DNA of 39,499 nucleotides from Pseudomonas sp. GD03858 (GCF_029840925.1 NZ_JAOCDM010000041.1:1-39499); one strand, 5' to 3'. Counted from the stretch's first letter, positions 1 to 9,972 are shown. Notes: generated by a model not told the origin, from the letters alone. Translations and numbers: made by a program.

Positions 1-398
1 GGCAAACCGATGACACAGCCCTGCACTCTTTCTTCACACATCATATTGGATGTTCTTCGGGGGCGATGTTAGTCCCAAAAGTCGGGCACGACTGGAGCGT
101 TGGTGCTTCCTAAGTCTAACCCTTCCCCCTCAGAAGGCAGACACCGACAACAGACCGCTTCTGGCCGTTATCTGCCCTTCCCGGAGGGCAGCTTTGGGTC
201 GAAAGCGGCCATCCGAGATCTACCATTTGCAATTCAGTTGGATGCGAGCATCTGACCATCAACCCATAGAGGTAAAACGGCTCTGAACAACCCTCAGTCA
301 CAGATTTCGATGTACTAAGCAGCCCACGAAATCTAATCAACATCTCAGTGGCGCAAAAAGTGGGGTAAATTTCTATCAGCGGCAAAAATTGAAGGCAT
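1..398. other. Left flank with no supportable gene
   Basis: No frame here looks like a protein: the open frames on both strands have no recognisable domain, and no ribosome binding site was found. Base composition is visibly lower in GC than the rest of the window. It lies just beyond the 3' end of the tRNA gene and its terminator. A segment around 140-215 (alternating motifs such as ACCGCTTCTGGCC and GGGTCGAAAGCGG) resembles degenerate intergenic repeats seen in many proteobacteria, but this is an impression from memory and was not tested. Confidence 0.4.
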
Positions 399-399
399 A

Positions 400-435
400 A
401 AAAAATCCAGTCACCGCTAAGCGACTGGATTTTTT
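400..435 (-). terminator. Intrinsic terminator after tRNA-Pro
   Basis: A 13-bp inverted repeat (400-412 with 423-435) and a 10-nt loop; the stem includes TCCAGTC/GACTGGA and is flanked by A and T runs on both sides, so it can work in either direction. It starts 10 nt past the CCA end of the tRNA and would end its transcript, and probably read-through from the MerR-like gene. Confidence 0.85.
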
Positions 436-444
436 AGGGATTTT

Positions 445-521
445 TGGTCGGGACGGAGTGATTCGAACACTCGACCCCTTGCACCCCATGCAAGTGCGCT
501 ACCGGGCTGCGCTACGCCCCG
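445..521 (-). tRNA. tRNA-Pro (anticodon GGG)
   Basis: Read on the minus strand this is a complete cloverleaf: acceptor CGGGGCG/CGTCCCG, D arm GCGC...GCGC, anticodon stem CTTGC/GCAAG around the loop ATGGGGT, T arm GAGTG-TTCGAAT-CACTC, discriminator A and an encoded CCA at 445-447. The loop reads GGG at positions 34-36, so it decodes CCC and CCU. It aligns without gaps to the bacterial proK/proL pattern. It lies 99 nt downstream of the MerR-like gene on the same strand. No second copy of its 3' end, which would mark an integrated island, is seen in the flank present here. Confidence 0.97.
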
Positions 522-620
522 ACATCATTCTCGATACCGCTGAGAACGTTGAAGAATTTAACCTAACCTTTTGAATAATGGAAGCTTTTTTTCAAAAAAA
601 TCCACTCGTCGCCAACCAGG

Positions 621-977
621 TCACTTCTTCAGCACCACCAACACATCCTCCAACTCCGCAATCATCTGCCGAATCAGCTGCTTGTACTGGCTGGACTCAT
701 CCTTGACCTCATCACTGGAAAGCCGTAACCGCGCCCCGCCAATGGTAAAGCCCTGGTCATACAGCAAAGCGCGAATCTGGCGGATCATCAGCACGTCCTG
801 GCGCTGATAATACCGCCGATTGCCACGGCGCTTCACCGGGTTGAGCTGCGGAAATTCCTGCTCCCAGTAGCGCAGCACGTGCGGTTTTACCGCACAGAGC
901 TCGCTGACTTCACCGATGGTGAAGTAGCGTTTGCCCGGGATGGGGGGCAGCTCGTCGTTATGGCTTGGTTCCAGCAT
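621..977 (-). CDS. MerR-family HTH regulator at the end of the ihfA operon
   Basis: A 118-residue protein with a MerR-type winged helix-turn-helix at about residues 17-88 ([32 protein letters not shown]) and a short helical tail (about 90-118). There is no long coiled coil and no cysteine-rich effector domain, so the inducer, if any, is unknown. The ATG lies inside the last 20 nt of ihfA, in another frame, which suggests coupled translation. A MerR-like gene directly after ihfA and before tRNA-Pro is the usual arrangement in Pseudomonas. Its targets are not known to me. Confidence 0.9.
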   Translation of the reverse strand: MLEPSHNDELPPIPGKRYFTIGEVSELCAVKPHVLRYWEQEFPQLNPVKRRGNRRYYQRQDVLMIRQIRALLYDQGFTIGGARLRLSSDEVKDESSQYKQLIRQMIAELEDVLVVLKK

Positions 978-1260
978 AGGCCTCTACCCGGGCTTTCAGC
1001 TTCTGCCCTGGACGAAAGGTGACGACGCGGCGCGCGGTGATCGGGATCTCTTCCCCTGTTTTAGGGTTGCGGCCCGGCCGCTGGCGTTTGTCGCGAAGGT
1101 CGAAGTTGCCGAAACCGGACAACTTGACCTGCTCGTTGTCTTCAAGCGCGTGCCGAATTTCTTCAAAAAACAGCTCGACCAGCTCCTTGGCCTCACGCTT
1201 GTTAAGCCCCAGCTCCTCGTACAGCCTTTCGGCCATCTCAGCTTTCGTCAGAGCACCCAT
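958..1260 (-). CDS. ihfA: Integration host factor subunit alpha
   Basis: A 100-residue HU/IHF-family DNA-bending protein, the alpha half of the IHF heterodimer. The N-terminal helices ([26 protein letters not shown]) are followed by the beta-arm region with [18 protein letters not shown] and the family signature around [20 protein letters not shown]. Length is normal for IhfA. The ATG is preceded by AAGGAAAT and lies 4 nt after the pheT stop. IHF helps sigma-54 promoters and recombination; a candidate sigma-54 promoter lies elsewhere in this window (ansB). Confidence 0.98.
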   Translation of the reverse strand: MGALTKAEMAERLYEELGLNKREAKELVELFFEEIRHALEDNEQVKLSGFGNFDLRDKRQRPGRNPKTGEEIPITARRVVTFRPGQKLKARVEAYAGTKP

Positions 1261-1264
1261 GCCG

Positions 1265-3646
1265 TTATTTCCTTAACGTGGTGTTCAACCTTTGTTCAAG
1301 CGAGGTGAGGACGGTTTGCAGGGTTTCATTCACCTCATCGTCGTTAAGAGTGCGCGATGGATGTTGCCAGGTCAAGCCGACGGCCAGGCTTTTTCTATCA
1401 GGATCAATGCCTTTACCCTGGTAGACGTCAAACAGCCTGAGGTCTGTGAGCCATTCGCCTGCATTGTCACGAATTACTTCAAGCACCGAGCTCGAAGCTA
1501 CATCACGACCTGCGATCAAGGCCAGGTCACGACGGGTTTCCGGGAACTTGGACAGCTCGCTGAACTTCGGCAGGCGGCCTTCCACTACGTCACCGAGCAC
1601 CAGCTCGAAGACGAACACCGGGCGGTCGAGGCCGAGGGTCTTGGCCAGCTCCGGGTGGATGGCGCCGAGGTAGCCGACTTCCTTGCCGTCGCGCTCAATG
1701 CGGGCGGTCTGGCCTGGGTGCAGGGCTGGGTGCTTGCCGGCGACGAAGCTGAAGTCGCTCAGGGCGCCCGAGTAGCCCAGCAGGGCTTCCACATCGGCTT
1801 TGACGTCGAAGAAGTCGATGCCGTCGCGACCGTTGGCCCAGCCTTCTGGCTGGCGGCTGCCGGTGACGACGCCGGCAATCATCGGCTGCTGCTTGAGGTC
1901 ACCGAGCTGGCCGACGAAGCGCAGGCCGCTTTCGAACAGGCGCACGCGGTCTTGCTGGCGGTTGAGGTTGTGCTGCATCGCCTTGACCAGGCCCGGCCAC
2001 AGCGAGGCGCGCATGGCGGCCATGTCGCTGGAGATGGGGTTGGCCAGCAGCAGCGGCTCGACGCCCGGGGTGAACAGCTCGAACAGTTTCGGGTCGATGA
2101 AGCTGTAGGTGATGGCTTCCTGGTAGCCGCGGGCGACCAGCAGGCGACGCAGGTTCGGCAGCTCGCCGCGAGTTTCCGGGCGGGCTTGCGGGGCCAGGCG
2201 GGCCTGCGGGTAGCGGACCGGCAGGTTGTTGTAGCCGTACAGGCGGGCCAGCTCTTCGATCAGGTCGACTTCCAGGCTGACGTCGAAGCGGTGGCTTGGG
2301 ACGGTGACAGTCCACTCCCCCGCTCCGCTTGCGCTGGTTTTCAGCTCCAGGGCGTTGAGCAGCTGCTCGACCTGGGCGGCGTCCATCTGCATGCCGAGCA
2401 TCTGGGTGATGCGTTCGGCGCGCAGGGTGATCGGCGCGATGTTCGGCAGGTGCTGTTCGCTCACGGTCTCGACTACGGGGCCTGCTTCGCCGCCGACGAT
2501 CTCCAGTACCAGGGCGGTGGCGCGCTCCATGGCTTCACGGGCCAGTTGCGAGTCCACGCCGCGCTCGTAGCGGTGCGAGGCGTCGGTGTGCAGGCCGTAG
2601 GAACGGGCCTTGCCAGCGACGGAGATCGGCTCGAAGAAGGCGCTCTCGAGGAACAGGTCGCGGGTCTTCTCGGTGTTGACGCCGCTGTGCTCGCCACCCA
2701 TCACGCCGGCAATGGCCAGGGCGCGGGTGTGGTCGGCGATTACCAGGGTGTCGGCGCGCAGGGCGACTTCCTGGCCGTCCAGCAGGACGAGCTTCTCGCC
2801 CTCCTCGGCCATGCGTACGCGGATGCCGCCGTTGATTTCGGCGAGGTCGAAGGCGTGCATCGGCTGGCCGAGTTCGAGCATCACGTAGTTGGTGATGTCG
2901 ACGGCGGCGTCGATGCTGCGCACGTCGCTGCGGCGCAGGCGCTCGACCATCCACAGCGGGGTCGGCTTGCTCAGGTCGACGTTGCGGATCACGCGGCCCA
3001 GGTAGCGTGGGCAGGCGGCCGGGGCGCTGACTTCGACCGGGCGCACTTCGTCGTGGGCAGCCGGTACCGCTGGCACGACCGGGCGGGTGACCGGCACGTC
3101 GTACAGGGCGCTGACGTCACGGGCCAGGCCGGCCAGGGACAGGCAGTCGCCGCGGTTCGGGGTCAGGCCGATCTCGATGCTGGCGTCGTCCAGGTTCAGG
3201 TACTTGCGAATGTCTTCGCCAACCGGGGCGTCAGCCGCCAGTTCCAGCAGGCCGTCGTTCTCTTCGCTGATCTGCAGCTCGGAAGCCGAGCAGAGCATGC
3301 CGAACGACTCGACGCCGCGCAGCTTGGCTTTCTTGATCTTGAAGTCGCCCGGCAGTTCGGCGCCGATCATGGCGAACGGGATCTTGATGCCTGGGCGGGC
3401 ATTCGGGGCGCCGCAGACCACCTGGAAGGTCTCTGCGCCGTTGCTCACCTGACATACGCGCAGTTTGTCGGCGTCCGGGTGTTGTTCGGTGGTGAGGATC
3501 TCGCCCACCACGATGCCGCTGAACTGGCCGGCAGCGGGGGTCACGCTGTCGACTTCGAGGCCGGCCATGGACAGGCGGGCGACCAGTTCGTCACGGGAGA
3601 CTTGCGGGTTTACCCAACCGCGCAGCCACTGTTCACTGAATTTCAT
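1265..3646 (-). CDS. pheT: Phenylalanine-tRNA ligase beta subunit
   Basis: A 793-residue beta chain of the alpha2-beta2 PheRS, which charges tRNA-Phe. Visible parts in order: EMAP/TRBD tRNA-binding domain (about 40-150, [16 protein letters not shown]), B3/B4 editing module (about 210-380), B5 domain (about 400-470), catalytic-like core (about 480-680) and a C-terminal FDX-ACB domain (about 700-793, [16 protein letters not shown]). Length is typical for the bacterial enzyme. A strong ribosome binding site (TAGGAGAACAGC) precedes the ATG. It follows pheS after 33 nt and leads into ihfA, as in the standard pheST-ihfA operon. A very long open frame on the opposite strand here is only its codon shadow. 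Confidence 0.99.
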   Translation of the reverse strand: MKFSEQWLRGWVNPQVSRDELVARLSMAGLEVDSVTPAAGQFSGIVVGEILTTEQHPDADKLRVCQVSNGAETFQVVCGAPNARPGIKIPFAMIGAELPGDFKIKKAKLRGVESFGMLCSASELQISEENDGLLELAADAPVGEDIRKYLNLDDASIEIGLTPNRGDCLSLAGLARDVSALYDVPVTRPVVPAVPAAHDEVRPVEVSAPAACPRYLGRVIRNVDLSKPTPLWMVERLRRSDVRSIDAAVDITNYVMLELGQPMHAFDLAEINGGIRVRMAEEGEKLVLLDGQEVALRADTLVIADHTRALAIAGVMGGEHSGVNTEKTRDLFLESAFFEPISVAGKARSYGLHTDASHRYERGVDSQLAREAMERATALVLEIVGGEAGPVVETVSEQHLPNIAPITLRAERITQMLGMQMDAAQVEQLLNALELKTSASGAGEWTVTVPSHRFDVSLEVDLIEELARLYGYNNLPVRYPQARLAPQARPETRGELPNLRRLLVARGYQEAITYSFIDPKLFELFTPGVEPLLLANPISSDMAAMRASLWPGLVKAMQHNLNRQQDRVRLFESGLRFVGQLGDLKQQPMIAGVVTGSRQPEGWANGRDGIDFFDVKADVEALLGYSGALSDFSFVAGKHPALHPGQTARIERDGKEVGYLGAIHPELAKTLGLDRPVFVFELVLGDVVEGRLPKFSELSKFPETRRDLALIAGRDVASSSVLEVIRDNAGEWLTDLRLFDVYQGKGIDPDRKSLAVGLTWQHPSRTLNDDEVNETLQTVLTSLEQRLNTTLRK

Positions 3647-3679
3647 GCTGTTCTCCTAGAAAGTGCGTCGGGCATTGAC

Positions 3680-4751
<1,072 letters not shown>

Positions 4752-4807
4752 CCGATGACGTTTTACACCCGACGGCGCAGGCGCCGCCGGATGATTGTCG
4801 TGGGTAC

Positions 4808-5164
4808 TTAAGCCAGTACGGCTTTAGCCTTCTCGACAATCGCAGCAAACGCCGCTTTTTCGTTCACTGCCAGATCGGCCAGAACCTTACGGTCGATTTC
4901 GATCGACGCCTTTTTCAGGCCAGCAATCAGACGGCTGTACGACAGGCCGTTGGTGCGGGCACCGGCGTTGATACGAGCGATCCACAGTGCGCGGAACTGA
5001 CGCTTCTTCTGGCGACGGTCGCGGTAGGCGTATTGGCCTGCCTTGATGACCGCTTGCTTGGCTACACGGAATACGCGCGAACGTGCACCGTAGTAACCTT
5101 TAGCCAGTTTCAGAATTTTTTTGTGACGCTTACGAGCGATAACGCCGCGCTTAACACGAGCCAT
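4808..5164 (-). CDS. rplT: Large ribosomal subunit protein bL20
   Basis: A 118-residue, very basic L20 protein ([38 protein letters not shown]) of normal length. It binds 23S rRNA early in 50S assembly; in enterics it also represses its own operon by binding an mRNA structure near rpmI. The ATG has GAGGAAGTTACTC upstream. It follows rpmI after 27 nt in the infC-rpmI-rplT order. No clear L20 pseudoknot was identified by eye here. Confidence 0.99.
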   Translation of the reverse strand: MARVKRGVIARKRHKKILKLAKGYYGARSRVFRVAKQAVIKAGQYAYRDRRQKKRQFRALWIARINAGARTNGLSYSRLIAGLKKASIEIDRKVLADLAVNEKAAFAAIVEKAKAVLA

Positions 5165-5191
5165 GAGTAACTTCCTCTATCTTAACCAGAA

Positions 5192-5386
5192 TTAACGAAC
5201 GCGCAGCATGCGCTCGACTTTTGCCACGTCAGACGGGTGCAGCAGGCTGGCACCGCGCAGTTGACGCTTACGCTTGGTCGACATTTTGGTCAGGATGTGG
5301 CTCTTGAAAGCGTGCTTGTGCTTGAAGCCGGAAGCCGTCTTCAGGAAGCGCTTCGCAGCACCGCTCTTGGTTTTCATCTTTGGCAT
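5192..5386 (-). CDS. rpmI: Large ribosomal subunit protein bL35
   Basis: A 64-residue basic protein starting [14 protein letters not shown] and ending VERMLRVR, the full normal L35. The frame is open five codons further upstream, but the start at 5386 gives the family N-terminus and has CGGAG spaced 7 nt before it. It lies between infC (63-nt gap) and rplT (27-nt gap) and is probably translationally coupled to rplT. Confidence 0.98.
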   Translation of the reverse strand: MPKMKTKSGAAKRFLKTASGFKHKHAFKSHILTKMSTKRKRQLRGASLLHPSDVAKVERMLRVR

Positions 5387-5449
5387 GTTGGAACTCCGCA
5401 TTCGAATAAAAATTACACAATAATCATCAGGCCTGCCGTGCCCGGGAGA

Positions 5450-5995
5450 TTACTTCTTCTTTTTGGGGGCGATGACCATCATAAGCTGGCGTCCTTCCAT
5501 CTTCGGATGCTGCTCAACGGTGCCGTATTCGGCGAGGTCGGTTTCGACCCGCTTCAACAGCTCCATGCCCAGCTCCTGGTGGGCCATCTCACGGCCGCGG
5601 AATCTCAGAGAGATCTTGGCCTTGTCCCCATCGCTAAGGAAACGTACCAGGTTGCGTAGTTTTACCTGGTAATCCCCTTCTTCCGTCCCTGGACGAAACT
5701 TGATTTCTTTGATCTGGATCTGCTTCTGGTTCTTCTTGGCTTCGTTGGCCTGCTTCTTCTTCTCGAAGAGGTGCTTGCCGTAGTCCATCACCTTGCAGAC
5801 GGGCGGTTGCGCGTCTGCAGAGATTTCCACCAGATCCAGCTTCGCTTCATCAGCGATACGCAGCGCTTCATCAATCGAGACGATGCCAATCTGCTCGCCG
5901 TCAGCACCAATTAACCGAACCTCGCGTGCCGAGATATTCTCGTTGATCGGGGCTTTCGGTGCAGTTCGTTTATCGTTTCTCATTTCACGCTTAAT
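5450..5995 (-). CDS. infC: Translation initiation factor IF-3 (probable AUU start)
   Basis: IF-3 binds the 30S subunit, blocks subunit joining and rejects non-standard start codons. The N-domain (about 10-80, [25 protein letters not shown]) and C-domain (about 90-178, [29 protein letters not shown]) are complete. The stretch reads GGAG-TA-ATG-ACT-ATT-AAG: the ATG at 6001 is only 2 nt from GGAG, whereas the ATT at 5995 is 7 nt away, the normal spacing. An AUU start is the known self-regulatory feature of infC in E. coli, so I chose it (181 aa); the ATG would add Met-Thr. The ATG overlaps the thrS stop (TAATG). Confidence 0.93.
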   Translation of the reverse strand: MKREMRNDKRTAPKAPINENISAREVRLIGADGEQIGIVSIDEALRIADEAKLDLVEISADAQPPVCKVMDYGKHLFEKKKQANEAKKNQKQIQIKEIKFRPGTEEGDYQVKLRNLVRFLSDGDKAKISLRFRGREMAHQELGMELLKRVETDLAEYGTVEQHPKMEGRQLMMVIAPKKKK

Positions 5996-6000
5996 AGTCA

Positions 6001-7923
6001 TTACTCCGATTCTTGGCGACCACGCCGGGAAACCGCTTGCGACAGCAGCTCAGCGAACTGCGCGACGGGCATCGAGCCCAGGTCAGCGCCTTCGCGGGTG
6101 CGCACAGCGACGGTTTGCGTTTCGACTTCGCGATCCCCTATAACCAAAAGGTAAGGGACCCGCAGCAACGTATGCTCGCGGATTTTAAAGCCGATCTTCT
6201 CATTTCTCAAGTCCGACTTGGCACGGAATCCGCTTCCATTCAGGGCTTTTTCCACCTCTAGGGCGAAATCGGCCTGCTTGTCGGTGATGTTCATGATCAC
6301 GGCTTGGGTCGGCGCGAGCCAGGCCGGGAACACGCCGGCGTAGTGCTCGATGAGCATGCCGATGAAGCGTTCGAACGAGCCGAGGATGGCGCGGTGCAGC
6401 ATCACCGGGCGCACGCGGCTGTTGTCTTCGGCGATGTAGCTGGCGTCCAGGCGCTCCGGCAGGTTCGGGTCGTACTGCAGGGTGCCGCACTGCCAGTTAC
6501 GGCCGAGGCAGTCGCGCAGGGTGAACTCGATCTTCGGACCGTAGAACGCGCCCTCGCCCGGCTGGTATTCCCACTCCAGGCCCGATTCGTTCAGGGCGTC
6601 GGCCAGCGCGCCTTCGGCGCGGTCCCACAGCTCTTCGGAACCCACGCGCTTGGCGGGACGGGTCGAGAGCTTCATGGCGACGTCGGTGAAGCCGAAGTCC
6701 TTGTACACATCCAGGGTCAGCTTGATGAAGTCGGCGGCTTCTTTCTTCACCTGGTCTTCGGTGCAGAAGATGTGCGCGTCGTCTTGTACAAAGCCACGCA
6801 CGCGCATGATGCCGTGCAGGGCACCGGACGGCTCGTTACGGTGGCAGGCACCGAACTCGGCCAGGCGCAGCGGCAGGTCGCGGTACGATTTGAGGCCCTG
6901 GTTGAACACCTGCACGTGGCACGGGCAGTTCATCGGTTTTACCGCGTAGTCGCGGTTTTCCGACGAAGTGGTGAACATGTTCTCGGCGTAGTTGGACCAG
7001 TGGCCGGAACGCTCCCAGAGGATGCGGTCGACGACCTGCGGAGTCTTGATCTCCTGGTAGCCGTTTTCACGCTGGACCTGACGCATGTACTGCTCAAGTA
7101 CCTGGTACACGGTCCAGCCGTTGGCGTGCCAGAACACCATGCCCGGCGCTTCTTCCTGCAGGTGGAACAGGTCGAGCTGCTTGCCGATCTTGCGGTGGTC
7201 GCGTTTTTCGGCTTCTTCGATGCGCTGGATGTAGGCGGCCAGCTGCTTCTTGTCGGCCCAGGCGGTGCCGTACACGCGTTGCAGCTGCTCGTTCTTGGCA
7301 TCGCCGCGCCAGTAGGCGCCGCTCAGCTTGGTCAGCTTGAATGCCTTGAGGAAACGAGTGTTCGGCACGTGCGGGCCACGGCACATGTCGACGTATTCTT
7401 CGTGGTAGTACAGGCCCATGGCCTGTTCATCCGGCATGTCCTCGACCAGGCGCAGCTTGTAGTCTTCGCCACGCTGGGTGAACACGTCGATGACTTCGGC
7501 GCGCGGGGTCATCTTCTTGACGACGTCGTAGTCCGTGTCAATCAGCTGCTGCATGCGCTTTTCGATGGCGGCGAGGTCGTCCGGGGTGAAGGGACGCTCG
7601 TAGGCGATGTCGTAATAGAAGCCTTCGTCGATCACCGGGCCGATCACCATCTTGGCGGTCGGGTACAGCTGCTTCACCGCGTGGCCGATCAGGTGGGCGC
7701 ACGAGTGACGGATGATCTCCAGTCCCTCTTCATCTTTGGGGGTGATGATCTGCAGGGTGGCGTCGTGGTCGATCTTGTCGCAGGCATCGACGAGCTTGCC
7801 GTCGACCTTGCCGGCCAGGGTGGCCTTGGCCAGGCCAGCACCAATGGATGCGGCGACTTCGGCTACGGATACCGGCTGGTCGAACGTGCGTTGACTGCCA
7901 TCGGGAAGAGTAATAACGGGCAT
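6001..7923 (-). CDS. thrS: Threonine-tRNA ligase
   Basis: A 640-residue class-II synthetase that charges tRNA-Thr and edits Ser-tRNA-Thr. Domains in order: TGS (about 1-62, [14 protein letters not shown]), N2 editing domain with [12 protein letters not shown] (an HxxxH metal/editing motif), catalytic core with the MNCPCH zinc/active-site segment and motif 2 around [12 protein letters not shown], and a C-terminal anticodon-binding domain (about 535-640). The frame extends 11 codons upstream, but MPVITLPDG at 7923 is the family start and has AGGAGAGGAGG 4 nt before it. It is the first gene of the translation operon, and a hairpin just upstream resembles a tRNA-Thr anticodon arm. Confidence 0.98.
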   Translation of the reverse strand: MPVITLPDGSQRTFDQPVSVAEVAASIGAGLAKATLAGKVDGKLVDACDKIDHDATLQIITPKDEEGLEIIRHSCAHLIGHAVKQLYPTAKMVIGPVIDEGFYYDIAYERPFTPDDLAAIEKRMQQLIDTDYDVVKKMTPRAEVIDVFTQRGEDYKLRLVEDMPDEQAMGLYYHEEYVDMCRGPHVPNTRFLKAFKLTKLSGAYWRGDAKNEQLQRVYGTAWADKKQLAAYIQRIEEAEKRDHRKIGKQLDLFHLQEEAPGMVFWHANGWTVYQVLEQYMRQVQRENGYQEIKTPQVVDRILWERSGHWSNYAENMFTTSSENRDYAVKPMNCPCHVQVFNQGLKSYRDLPLRLAEFGACHRNEPSGALHGIMRVRGFVQDDAHIFCTEDQVKKEAADFIKLTLDVYKDFGFTDVAMKLSTRPAKRVGSEELWDRAEGALADALNESGLEWEYQPGEGAFYGPKIEFTLRDCLGRNWQCGTLQYDPNLPERLDASYIAEDNSRVRPVMLHRAILGSFERFIGMLIEHYAGVFPAWLAPTQAVIMNITDKQADFALEVEKALNGSGFRAKSDLRNEKIGFKIREHTLLRVPYLLVIGDREVETQTVAVRTREGADLGSMPVAQFAELLSQAVSRRGRQESE

Positions 7924-7942
7924 GGCGCCTCCTCTCCTAGTG

Positions 7943-7963
7943 GTGACCCCTACCAAAGGTCAC
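7943..7963 (-). promoter_or_regulatory. Candidate thrS translational operator (tRNA-Thr anticodon-arm mimic)
   Basis: On the thrS mRNA a 6-bp stem GTGACC/GGTCAC encloses TTTGGTAGG. If the outer U and G pair, a 7-nt loop TTGGTAG remains, with U at position 33, GGU at 34-36 and A at 37, as in the anticodon loop of tRNA-Thr(GGU). It ends 4 nt before the AGGAGAGGAGG ribosome binding region. In E. coli, ThrRS represses its own translation by binding an anticodon-like hairpin just upstream of the Shine-Dalgarno; the placement here is equivalent. The role is inferred. Confidence 0.5.
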
Positions 7964-8261
7964 GTGGGTTGGGATGAGCCAGTACAAGATCCGCCCTGCC
8001 TTTCCCGCGGGAAAGCCTGCCTCACAGTGGCAGAGACCTTTCGGCCTGCCAGGGTCGAACCAGAGTGACTGGAAGGTAATAAAGAAGCTGCAAGCCACAA
8101 GTGGCGAGCTGCAAGCCGAGCATGCTAGCACGCAGGTTACGCTGAAACGCAGAATTATTTGGAAATTACGACACCAGGCTGAACTTGTACGGAAAATTTC
8201 CTATCAGACTTTCTGAAGCAACCTACTCTTGATGAGACCTTTACCCAAGGAGTGTTCGGTT
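7964..8261. other. Divergent intergenic region, thrS leader and upstream repeats
   Basis: No gene is supported. The region holds a perfect 16-bp palindrome CTTTCCCGCGGGAAAG at 8000-8015 and a direct repeat AGCTGCAAGCC at 8087-8097 and 8107-8117, a type of short repeat often seen between Pseudomonas genes. The proximal part is presumably the thrS 5' leader and the distal part the promoter of the small exported protein at 8262. No clear -35/-10 pair was picked out. Confidence 0.5.
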
Positions 8262-8564
8262 ATGCGACTTCAGTCCCTTCTGGCTGCCTGCGCCGCAAGC
8301 GCCCTGCTGCTGCCGCTGGCTGCCAATGCAGGCAATTTCCCCGCCGGTAAGGAAGCGCACTACATGACCCAGTGCCAACAGGTGGCGAGCGGCCAGGGCG
8401 TGGACGCGGCAACGGCGAAGAAGCACTGCGAGTGTGGCGCCCAAGCCATCAAGAAGAATTTCAGCGACAAGGAGATCGAAGACCTCGACAGCCAGGACGG
8501 CGTTGACGCCAAGCTGATGCAGAAGGCCCAGCAGGTGGTACAGGCCACCTGCAAGCCGAAATAA
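8262..8564 (+). CDS. Small exported protein with four cysteines, unknown function
   Basis: A 100-residue protein with a classical Sec signal peptide (MRLQSLLAACAASALLLPLA, cleavage likely after ANA at 23). The mature part of about 77 residues is helical and charged and has four cysteines (TQC, HCEC and ATC), which could form two disulfides in the periplasm. An upstream ATG exists, but the AAGGAG at 8247-8252 fits the start at 8262. I do not recognise a characterised family. It stands alone, divergent from thrS and upstream of the cold-shock gene. Confidence 0.85.
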   Translation: MRLQSLLAACAASALLLPLAANAGNFPAGKEAHYMTQCQQVASGQGVDAATAKKHCECGAQAIKKNFSDKEIEDLDSQDGVDAKLMQKAQQVVQATCKPK

Positions 8565-8727
8565 ACAGGGTTATCTGGCCATTGCACGCATCTTTTGCGC
8601 TGGATCAACATCCTGCGAAGGTAAAAGGCGCTAGATGTGCAGAAATGGACTATGATGTTGCCGGTGCTACTGCAGCCTCGGCGCATCGCACCTCGAAAAA
8701 AAAATCATGTTTCTGGAGATTCACCTC

Positions 8728-8940
8728 ATGTCCAATCGCCAAAACGGCACCGTCAAATGGTTCAATGATGAAAAAGGCTACGGCTTCATCACCCCAGCAG
8801 GCGGCGGCGACGACCTGTTCGTACACTTCAAGGCCATCGAATCCGACGGCTTCAAGAGCCTGAAAGAAGGCCAGGCTGTAACCTTCGTTGCCGAGAAAGG
8901 CCAGAAGGGCATGCAGGCTGCACAGGTTCGTCCGGAGTAA
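8728..8940 (+). CDS. CspA-family cold-shock protein
   Basis: A 70-residue single cold-shock domain with both nucleic-acid-binding motifs, RNP1 (KGYGFI) and RNP2 (DLFVHF), starting [13 protein letters not shown]. It is an RNA/ssDNA-binding chaperone of the OB fold, close to the Pseudomonas CapB/CspD-like proteins. GGAG at 8715 sets the start; a Met seven codons upstream is not needed. The 163-nt upstream gap could be a structured 5' leader as in other csp genes. A strong terminator follows directly, so it is monocistronic. Confidence 0.97.
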   Translation: MSNRQNGTVKWFNDEKGYGFITPAGGGDDLFVHFKAIESDGFKSLKEGQAVTFVAEKGQKGMQAAQVRPE

Positions 8941-8955
8941 TTTTCGGATAGCTGT

Positions 8956-8986
8956 AAAAAAACCCGCCACTTGTGGCGGGTTTTTT
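8956..8986 (+). terminator. Intrinsic terminator of the cold-shock gene
   Basis: A-run, then stem ACCCGCCAC/GTGGCGGGT with a TT loop, then six Ts. It begins 15 nt after the stop codon and is a textbook rho-independent terminator. Confidence 0.95.
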
Positions 8987-9013
8987 ATTGGCTTTCAGGA
9001 CAACGCTGCACCT

Positions 9014-9130
9014 CTGTAGGAGCGGCCTTGCGTCGCGATAGGGCCGCAAAGCGGCCCCGGCGATCTGTGTTGTGGCGACGAACTTGGGGCCGCTGCGCGC
9101 CCCTATCGCGACACAAGGCCGCTCCTACAG
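9014..9130. repeat. Paired REP elements (family A)
   Basis: Two inverted copies of a Pseudomonas REP-type palindrome: the first begins CTGTAGGAGCGGCCTTGCG and the second ends GGCCGCTCCTACAG. Each arm also folds on itself (GGCCGCAAAGCGGCC). The two face each other as a REPIN. The same family recurs at 10990-11094 and 39425-39467. Confidence 0.9.
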
Positions 9131-9151
9131 GGGGCCAATTCCGAGCTTGGA

Positions 9152-9472
9152 TCAGCCGCAGTTGACGCGGGTGACTACACCCTTGTCATCGACATTCAGG
9201 TTCAACCGCTCGGAGCGGTATTCCAGGGTGATCACATCGTGGGGCGTGAGGATGCGCGCCATCTGTGAACCACTGGCCTTGCGCGCCTGCTCCAGCAGCG
9301 CAGGCGAAGCCGGCTTGCCGATGGTGAAGTCGGCGCCACTGGCTTCGCAGCGGCCGTCGTTGCCAGCCGGGGTGGCCTGGGCACTGCTGCCGCCCGAGGA
9401 GCCACCTGTGCTGCAACCTGCCAGAACGGAAGCCACCAGCAAGGTCGCCAGGGAAGCGCGGGTACGGAACAT
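9152..9472 (-). CDS. I78-family peptidase-inhibitor-like lipoprotein
   Basis: A 106-residue lipoprotein: signal MFRTRASLATLLVASVLAGC with a lipobox LAGC at Cys20, a Gly/Ser-rich linker, then a compact domain (about 38-106). The pattern PASPALLEQARKASGS, VITLEYRSERLNLNVDD and VTRVNCG matches the small I78 inhibitor fold, with a Cys pair (GRCEA, VNCG). A role as an envelope serine-protease inhibitor is inferred from the family. The upstream extension of the frame lacks coding character; AGGAGG just before 9472 supports the start. No operon partner. Confidence 0.85.
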   Translation of the reverse strand: MFRTRASLATLLVASVLAGCSTGGSSGGSSAQATPAGNDGRCEASGADFTIGKPASPALLEQARKASGSQMARILTPHDVITLEYRSERLNLNVDDKGVVTRVNCG

Positions 9473-9598
9473 GAATCCTCCTAAATAAATCCGGGAACTG
9501 CCTGATGCGACAATTCCTCCAGGCATTTGTTGCAAAACCGCACGATTCTGCCTGACTCGACCACGTGACGCGAAAGGCAATCGTGACCGGATTTTGCA

Positions 9599-9615
9599 CC
9601 GAACCGTCGGTTCGG
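9599..9615. promoter_or_regulatory. Perfect 17-bp palindrome between divergent genes
   Basis: CCGAACCG-T-CGGTTCGG has two perfect 8-bp arms around one central base. It lies 127 nt upstream of the I78 lipoprotein and 144 nt upstream of the 70-residue ORF, which diverge. It could be a dimeric repressor operator. A second short hairpin (TCATGC/GCATGA) lies at 9652-9667. The binding protein is unknown. Confidence 0.4.
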
Positions 9616-9759
9616 CCAACCGCGCCCCTTATGCTTAAGTCGCAGGTCCCGTCATGCAAAGGCATGATTTACTGCAAGAAGCGGAGCGCGGAACGCCTCC
9701 CCTTCGAACGCCAGGACGCGGTATTCGACCTATCACCCAGGCCCAGCGAGAACCGCCCC

Positions 9760-9972
9760 ATGAGCAGCCACAGCATCGACGCCGATATCAAGGTCAAGTG
9801 GGACGAGGGCCAGAGCGCCTACAGTCCGAGCACGCCCGAGGAACTGATGCTGATCGCCGTCGACCTGCTGGTGCGCGACCGCGGCGGTGAAGCAGCGCGC
9901 AGCTTCATCGAGCAGGTGCTCGAGCGCCACGCGCCGCACGAGACTATTTCAATCGAGCCAGGCGGGCGCTGA
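9760..9972 (+). CDS. Conserved-looking 70-residue protein, unknown function
   Basis: A small acidic protein starting MSSHSIDADIKVKWDEG, with a helical region (PEELMLIAVDLLVRDRG, SFIEQVLERHAP). No family is recognised. A weak GCGAG lies 9 nt before the ATG; the frame is open much further upstream, so the start is uncertain, but the upstream residues look non-coding. Its last 29 nt overlap the 3' end of the nucleoside hydrolase gene on the other strand, so the two genes converge tail to tail. Confidence 0.65.
   Translation: MSSHSIDADIKVKWDEGQSAYSPSTPEELMLIAVDLLVRDRGGEAARSFIEQVLERHAPHETISIEPGGR

Noticed and set aside
6304..7977. A 557-codon plus-strand frame opposite thrS
   Set aside because: Antisense shadow of thrS, with no domain or plausible start.
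8000..8015. The 16-bp palindrome CTTTCCCGCGGGAAAG considered as an operator or att site
   Set aside because: It is perfect but has no partner copy and no adjacent regulator or recombinase; kept only as a description in the intergenic entry.
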